A DNA stretch of 64,000 bases from Sipunculus nudus. Lineage: Eukaryota > Annelida > Sipuncula > Golfingiida > Sipunculidae. The position numbers and the translations under genes were made by a program. Where the stretch lies: assembly GCA_026874595.1 (NCBI GenBank), contig CM049315.1:77288401-77352400 (forward strand), given 5' to 3'. Under the pieces are notes generated by a model. The model was not told the DNA's origin. It did not search any database and saw only the letters and a program-made list of their open reading frames with translations. This document shows positions 57,706-64,000 of the stretch, one piece after another. Every line of letters starts with the position of its first letter. The stretch's first letter is position 1.

Positions 57706-60483
57706 TACCTCAGCTCAGTTGGTTACTTGTTTGGCTATTCGGTTGGTTGGTTTGTTAGCAACGTTATTCATCCACAAGGTTATTTTCGGATTTTTGTCAT
57801 TTTTTTGTGGCGATTTCAGGTTAATATCTATAAGGAGCGATAATCGGGATTACTTAAGTTGCCTCCAAGAAGAGAGAAAGCGTTCATTCCCGTTCGTATG
57901 TTCGTATTTTTCACATCATCACTCACGCAATATCAGGAACAGAATCTCATTAAATTTTCAGGTCTTTCGGGAACAGACCATGGCAGCATCGATTAGATTT
58001 TGGTGTGTATCCAGACAATGATCCGGATTCAAGAACGTTATTATATGTACAGTTACATATGCACGAATGAAGACAAGCGGCGGAAGCTTGCATTCATTAT
58101 ATATAGATTGCAGGTTTGTGGTATGGTTTTGTTTTAATCTTCTTTGCGAGTGTAAGATATGGCAATTTGTTTGTCCCGGTTTTGGTCGATACCGTCGTCA
58201 TTCACTGGTAAGTGGTAACCCCTATATGTGTAAATTTCAAAATGGGGTAAAAGTTAATTCTCCCGTCTGCATGCACAGGTATTGCTCAATATGAGTCGCC
58301 TTTGTTCTGGCAGGCATAGCTAATCTATAATTGAATCATCAAATTCTGGACACATTTCTTTCAACTATGACTATTATACCCCCATACACATTATACCATC
58401 CATCAAAGTTACATATCTTGTTAACACAGAATGTTCGCGGAGGTAAGCTGGCTGTGTGTGCTTTCTATTCAATTTTCACTGCTAATAAAAAAAAAAAACT
58501 TTCAACTTTCTCCGTCCATAAAAATATTCTTATGGTCGACGAAAAAGCTCTGCCTTAACCTGAGCCTTAACGCATTTGTCTTTGTTACCCATATTTTTGG
58601 ATGGCTTATACATTTCTGGCCCCACAGAACCTTTCAAAGTTACATTCACTGGGCTCAATATCTCCCGCCGAAACCACTATCTTTTACCCGTGCTTAATGG
58701 AGACGCTAAGATACATAGGTTACATATAAGGTATAAACAGCAATTATCCCGTGAGGTAAAGCCAGGCCTGGCCGTATTGAACCAAGTCAGGTTGTATTGT
58801 GTCTGGGTATGGAGCACTTTCCGTGAGACACGATCTCGCAAACACCGGCACGACCTATAAGAGTTATATGTCAATATATATTCAGGAAATTAGCACGGTT
58901 CTTAAGTGCCTCCATTTGAGACCGAGGCGACTGGGCACGTTTAATAATGACTGTTTGGGTATCTGAACAATACATGATACATGTTTTGTCACATATATAT
59001 GGTTACATATAGAACATGTATGACAATATATTAACCTGGATTTTCACGCTTGCCGGGCACTTGGTCTTATTATAAAGGCTCAATGATAATTTCTAAAACA
59101 GCCAAAGTGTATTTCCTACTTTTTTTGTTTACACACTTTTTTTCTTATTGGTTTATTTGGGAAAGAACGGTATAGTAAAGCATAATTCTAAAAGCTATTA
59201 CATGTGATATATATGTAGGACAGGTATAATAAGGTATAATAATGGCACATATCACTACGACTTAATCTAAATCAAATAGCAATATTATTACTAATACTAC
59301 TACTATTACTATTGCTACTACTACCGCTGCTGCTGCGAGAAATACTTATGTCTTATGTAATAACTACAACTACGTATACAAAAAAAATTATAAAAATACA
59401 AATCATGAAAATAATTATTGTAGATATAGATGAGGCTTACATGTATTGTTGTATCTATTTTAGTGTTATCGCAGTTTAAACCATAACCACACTTTAAAGG
59501 TTGGCCATTGTTATACATAATATATTGTAAAAAGATGCTGGCGAAAAAATACTTAAACCCATAAAATGGGCTCGGAACACATCTGAAATTCCTCAATCAA
59601 GTAAGAGGGTTTGTGAAGCGGAAGATGATGGGATGTTATTGTGTTAACCTCGGGTGTCCACCATAAAAACATCCCTGGTCCCTCAATAAGAAAGGCATCA
59701 AACCAGGAAAAAGCCAGCCGTGGTTATCGCGTTACAACCAAACCGGCCATCTCTATATACATATCAAATCGGATTGTCTTTTCTCGGTGCCTGGTGCGAT
59801 AAAACCAACCTTCTGTGCACTTGCTCCGGTTAAGAAGCATCAATAAAGATGGTAGCCACGGACAAAGCCGGTACCAATACCCTGGTCACCATTCCAAAGA
59901 ACCTCTATCAGCCAGTTCCTGCTAAATCAGCAACTATGACTGCTAACTGTCAGCCCTAGGAATTATTTTGTTACCGAGAGCGTGTATAAATAAAGTCTAC
60001 ATCATACGGGCCACGCCAGAGTGAAAGAATAACATCTGCCGTTCACAGACGTTGTCTTATGATATCATGCTTGATGTCACTGCATGGGGTACATCATCTA
60101 AACATCTGTTCAGCCTCCGCGTGAGACGTCATGAGGCCACGTGGTTAAAAACCACATCTGTCCGATTTAAGAGTCCGAATAGAACAATATAACTAATACC
60201 TAAAATAACAGAATGTGACCTAATGAAGGATGACATGGCGTTAATAATGTGATAATCGCAGGTTAATATCTCATTTGATGTCGTTGAAACAAATGAATAC
60301 CATAACTTTTTCGTAGATCGAATTTCATTAAATATTTCACAGAGACCAGCTATTACAACGACGAACAAAACAGGGTATCTGTCATAGTCATCTGCAGTTT
60401 GGTTGTTGCGAAATAGATTTTTCTTCTGGACTGCAAATCCGTCTCCTCTTTAATTTGATCACTAGATTTGGGTTAAAAATATA
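57706..60483. other. Intergenic stretch with one dispersed repeat
   Basis: Apart from the repeat at 57872-58100, only short frames and small trinucleotide runs (near 59290-59335) are seen. Confidence 0.5.
57872..58100 (+). repeat. Dispersed repeat family C, copy 2
   Basis: Shares GAACAGAATCTCATTAAATT, TTCAGGTCTTTCGG, the ACGAATGAA block and GCTTGCATTCAT with copies at 21243-21560 (-) and 61945-62230 (+). It is shorter, lacking the block between ACGAATGAA and the final GCTTGCATTC. Confidence 0.65.
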
Positions 60484-61838
60484 CAGTGGAACCTCTCCTA
60501 GTGGGCACCTCTATAAAGTGGGCACCTCTATAAAGTGGGCACTTTTGACAGTCCCGTTTTTTCTTCTCTTTATTATGTTTAGCTTATATGGGCACCTCTA
60601 TATTCTGTAAAGTGGGCAGTTTTCCAGAGCTAATGTGGGCACTTCACGGATTTTCGAAGTTGAACTATCTCCTTACAGCAACTTTGTCAGCGGTCTTTAT
60701 AGCACTTTTAAAGTTATAAGATAATATTAATTCTTAATTTTTTTAATAACAATATTCATAAATTTTAATTATAACAATCAAAACAAATGAAACAAATTCA
60801 GAGGTGTACAAGTGAACATTGCATAATAATGATTATACTTAACTCAAGACTTAGCTTGGGATGCATGCATACAATTAGATTAATATGCCTGCACCGGCTC
60901 AAGTCAGAGATCGCCCGAGACTAGATGCCCTTGTGCTAATTAATTAATATTTGTTTGTTTGGCTACCAAGAGTGGAAGGAAGCCCTGCTCATTCGTCCAA
61001 TTAATACTCTGTGATAAAGTGACACAGCTGCATGTCCCTCCTGCCCATCACAGGTAGTCAGGTAGATGCCCACCAGACCAGGGCAGTGTTTATTTAACAG
61101 TTGTTACATAACGATTCATACTGTTGAAATGGTGTTCGATCCGGACTCTCTAAAAGCAAATGCCAAGCTTCAATGTACACTTTGCTCTAAACAATCTACA
61201 ATTACAGACTTTTTCACCAAGAATAAGAATTGTGACAATTTAACACATTCATTCAAAGCGTATCACACTCTTTAAATGTTTAATGGATTTTCAATGACTG
61301 GATCAATGTGTTTGTCATACTTTTCTTGTCTACTTGATATAGAATGTTTTCTTAAGATGATAGTATTTAGATTAGTGACGCACTGTCTTCGCTTTTTCAC
61401 TTTTGTATTTTTTATCAGAAAATCACTAGTTTTCAAAGTTTATATCATTAAGAATTATTACTTCCCAGTAATGCTAAAAAACCGCATGCTGCTTTGCCAT
61501 TTTGAGCTTATAAAATAAAAAAAAAATGAATTATAGACTTATAGACCATCTGCACACAGCTTTGTTTTATTGTGCTTTTTTCGTACTTTTATGTAATAAA
61601 ATACATATTTTTTTAACAAATGTCTTGAAAATTAAAAATAAATTGTCACTAAAAAACTTGTTAGTAAATAAAGAGATGATACATGAAATAAGTTTATTTA
61701 GTAATCTCAAAACATGAGTAATTATAGCAATATATCTTACAAGGGGGCAGCACTCATTCCCTCCATATAGTGGGCACCTCTATAAAGTGGGCACTTTGGT
61801 CCAGTCCGAAGGGTGCCCACATTATAGAGGTTCGACTG
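60484..61838 (+). mobile_element. pogo/Tigger-like DNA transposon, internally deleted (1.36 kb)
   Basis: The left end CAGTGGAACCTCTCCTAGTG and the inverted right end CAGTCGAACCTCTATAATGT form terminal inverted repeats. Both are flanked by TA (60482-60483 and 61839-61840), the target duplication of the Tc1/mariner-pogo superfamily. Just inside each end are extra copies of GTGGGCACCTCTATAAA-type subterminal repeats, three on the left and two on the right. The length is too short for a full transposase; a fragment with a PIP box remains at 61066-61275. Confidence 0.85.
61066..61275 (+). pseudogene. Transposase C-terminal remnant with PIP box
   Basis: An ATG-started 69-codon frame inside the pogo-like element. 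Residues 43-50 read QSTITDFF (61192-61215), an exact PCNA-interacting-protein box (Q-x-x-I/L/M-x-x-F/Y-F/Y). PCNA binding has been reported for the Drosophila pogo transposase, so this is probably the tail of the lost transposase. Two nearby cysteines (CTLC, 37-40) precede it. No DDE catalytic motif, helix-turn-helix or CENP-B-type domain is left. Whether the frame is still translated is unknown. Confidence 0.55.
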
Positions 61839-61839
61839 T

Positions 61840-62930
61840 ACGTTGATTTGCATGAATTGACTGATTGGCCTCTTTGGATAGCACTTTATCTGTAACTATC
61901 TATACATTAAATGATAAAATTATTTTTGCCATCAAAAGGAGAGTATGCATTCATCCCTGTCCGTGTGTGTTTGTTTGATTGTTCCCCACCTAACTCTCGC
62001 ATTCTTGAACGGAATCTCGTGAAATTTTCAGGGTATTTCGGAATGGGCCAAAGAAAAACTACATGTATTAGATTTGGTATGGATCCTGCACATGATTCAG
62101 GTCTCGTCTAAGAATATTCACAAATGTAGAGCAACTTTTACACGAATGAACCTGGGAATATGAGCCGAATAAATGAATGCAAGCACGGGTATGGGGGCAT
62201 CCCACATGTCGGAGTCTTGCATTCCTTAGAATGCAGATTACTATTTTCTTTTATATTACAAGGAAAATTGATTAATGACAAAAATACCTGCAATTACTTA
62301 GCATGTGGGTAATTTTCATATATGCATGTAAAAATAATGATAATACAATAGAAATCAACTAATTGTAATAATATAAATTCATTTTGAAAAGCATAATAAC
62401 CAATGGTGATTCGTGCCGTAGCACGTTGTTTCAAAATTGAAATAGGATCACTAAGCATGCTATATATATAGGAAAGTGCGAATATAATAAAGTCTATCTG
62501 AATATACTGACATAATGATCAGACTACTTTATTGACATAACATATAATTAACATATAATTAAAACAACTTTGTACGACAAATGTGTTTATTTCCGTAATT
62601 TTATGTATTGTTCGGTCAGGTTATGTGAATTTTCACTTTAATGAAACTGTGTTGACCTGTGATCTCTGTCTGCGTATTCAAAACGTTTATTTATTGATGT
62701 ATTAATTTATTTGTGAATTCATCCTTCCTTTCTTCACTCATTCACTTGAGGGTTAACAACAAGTGGTCCAGGAATAGACCTACCTTACAGACAGTGAGTT
62801 TTATCAAGTCAATTATTTTGCTGCAAGCAGAGTGTATTATCAGGTGACTTTATAAATATATAACGTTAAGTGATATTATGTCATTCACAACCATGCAATG
62901 TGAACCCATAAATAACGATGTAATATTCAG
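61840..62930. other. Intergenic stretch with one dispersed repeat
   Basis: Holds repeat C (61945-62230); otherwise AT-rich without a gene. Confidence 0.5.
61945..62230 (+). repeat. Dispersed repeat family C, copy 3
   Basis: The most complete + strand copy: GCATTCATCCC, GAACGGAATCTCGTGAAATT, TTCAGGG, ACACGAATGAACCTGGGAAT, then GTCTTGCATTCCTTA, in the same order as the minus-strand copy at 21243-21560. Confidence 0.75.
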
Positions 62931-63146
62931 GTGGAACATCGAGTTCAGGGAGTGCCTGGCCGGCAGGTTGCGTGCGGTCTTTTGTGTTTTATGTTTTTGT
63001 TCGTCTCCATTTTAACGTCACAACAAAGTCTGTCCCTCGGGGAGGTTCCTCTCAGTGAGGGGTCCCAGGACGCCTTTCTAAAAAGACATTTGGCCGCGTG
63101 TCCATGGAGCGCGACTGCTAACACCCACCGGAATATCAAGCGATAA
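62931..63146 (+). CDS. Possible exon of an unrecognised gene
   Basis: A splice-acceptor-like TAATATTCAG ends at 62930 and the following frame is open for 71 codons to TAA. It contains one hydrophobic stretch (VACGLLCFMFLFVSILT, residues about 13-29) that could be a signal or membrane segment, followed by a polar Cys-poor tail. The sequence is much less AT-rich than its flanks. There is no good ATG before the hydrophobic stretch, so it would need an upstream exon. I do not recognise it; chance is possible. Confidence 0.22.
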   Translation: MEHRVQGVPGRQVACGLLCFMFLFVSILTSQQSLSLGEVPLSEGSQDAFLKRHLAACPWSATANTHRNIKR

Positions 63147-64000
63147 AAAAACGCTATGACATATGTTATCGCATATGTTGTTTCGTTATTTAACAAAAAG
63201 AACTCTTCTGCACTGAGTGACATCATGGAGTTGATTGGTTCAACAAATGTTGACTAATTAGTTCCGCTTGACTGGGCACGCCAAAATGCCCTAGCCCCTC
63301 TCACATGGCATCCCGTGCATGCAGCGGAGCAATCAGTGTAGGTTTTACGTTTTACACTTTCACTAAATAAAAAACACTTCTCTTTTTACCAGTGAACAAT
63401 GCAGTTCTGAATCAAAGCCAGATGTCAGTGTTTTATTGAAACCAACGTTCTTGTCGAAAACTTGATCAAACTGGAATGGTGGTCAGTAGAGCGCAGATAC
63501 CTCCTCCAAGGGAAAACTATCCCTCTGGATTCGCCCAGTTAGTCAGAGCCACAGTAAATATTAAGCGGAGTCTTTATACCCATGCGTACCCCATATTTCG
63601 ACAAAATTGTGTGTACATTGATTCAACATTTTTGCATTTCCCTGCTAATAATAAGTTAATAAATCATACTGAAAGCACTGTTAGACCGCATTCCTCAACC
63701 AAAACTTTGGATCAAAAGATCCGAAAAATAACCAGAATCCAGGTCAAATGTTGGTGTTTGCATTGGAAATGAGGGAACACATGTGCTAGTTTATGAAAGC
63801 AAGGAGTTTATAACAAAATAGTTAAAAACTCCTTGATGAAAGCAGACAAAATGAAATGTATATCACGGTTTACTAACTGTATGTGTGCATCACAAGTCAG
63901 CTCTGGTGACCAGAACAAGAGCACCTCAAATTAAGTCACGCTTGTCCCCGATGCCGGCGATGGAAATTTTCATCCAATTCTGATTTTACGCTTATAAGGT
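63147..64000. other. Window end, no recognised gene
   Basis: A 98-codon frame (63476-63772) shows no domain and ends in low-complexity sequence; not called. Confidence 0.45.

Noticed and set aside
63476-63772. 98-codon frame near the window end
   Set aside because: The start is not an ATG in good context, with a low-complexity end and no motif.
1-64000. CRISPR arrays, bacterial operons, rRNA genes
   Set aside because: The tandem repeats lack unique spacers, genes are spliced and eukaryotic, and no rRNA-like sequence was seen. I saw no intact tRNA, but a covariance scan would be needed to exclude one.

Overview
This looks like one window of a metazoan nuclear genome, most likely a marine lophotrochozoan and probably a bivalve mollusc. 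It is AT-rich, has sparse spliced genes with consensus GT/AG junctions, many (TA)n, (CT)n and (ATT)n microsatellites, tRNA-derived SINE-like repeats and several dispersed families. The clade is inferred from overall style; no single sequence proves it.

Left third (1-19.7 kb). The one gene I can defend fully is a protocadherin on the + strand. A large exon (8240-10924) encodes the signal peptide, seven cadherin repeats, the transmembrane helix and the start of the tail. Two small exons (17066-17186 and 18877-19358) complete the cytoplasmic domain. The three join in frame to a 1095-residue protein with a C-terminal PDZ-type ligand. A candidate TATA/E-box promoter with a non-coding first exon lies near 1.74-1.94 kb, and a poly(A) signal lies near 19.65 kb.

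Middle (19.7-47.6 kb). This is repeat-rich intergenic DNA: minisatellites, SINEs, pogo-like inverted-repeat ends, a solo LTR with a 4-bp target duplication, and a nearly identical 1.9-kb tandem duplication (41007-44791). A few low-AT islands might be exons of unrecognised genes; one ORF follows a perfect RFX X-box at 30408. None of these is secure.

Right part (47.6-64 kb). A decayed Ty3/Gypsy retrotransposon lies on the minus strand (47644-54128). Its order is gag (SAP-like, coiled coil, SCAN-like, zinc knuckle), protease, integrase, reverse transcriptase, RNase H. Integrase upstream of RT, together with a SCAN-like capsid, is the hallmark of Gmr1-like elements. It has a tRNA-Pro-like primer site, a polypurine tract, a full 3' LTR and a truncated 5' LTR, and its frames are broken. 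To its right lie a 36-bp minisatellite with 288-bp higher-order periodicity (54.9-56.0 kb) and a 1.36-kb pogo/Tigger-like element (60484-61838) whose remaining ORF carries a consensus PCNA-binding PIP box.

The window therefore shows one host adhesion gene set in TE-dominated DNA. The most unusual items are the Gmr1-type element with its same-family solo LTR, the pogo remnant with its PIP box, and the protocadherin's clustered-type exon layout.
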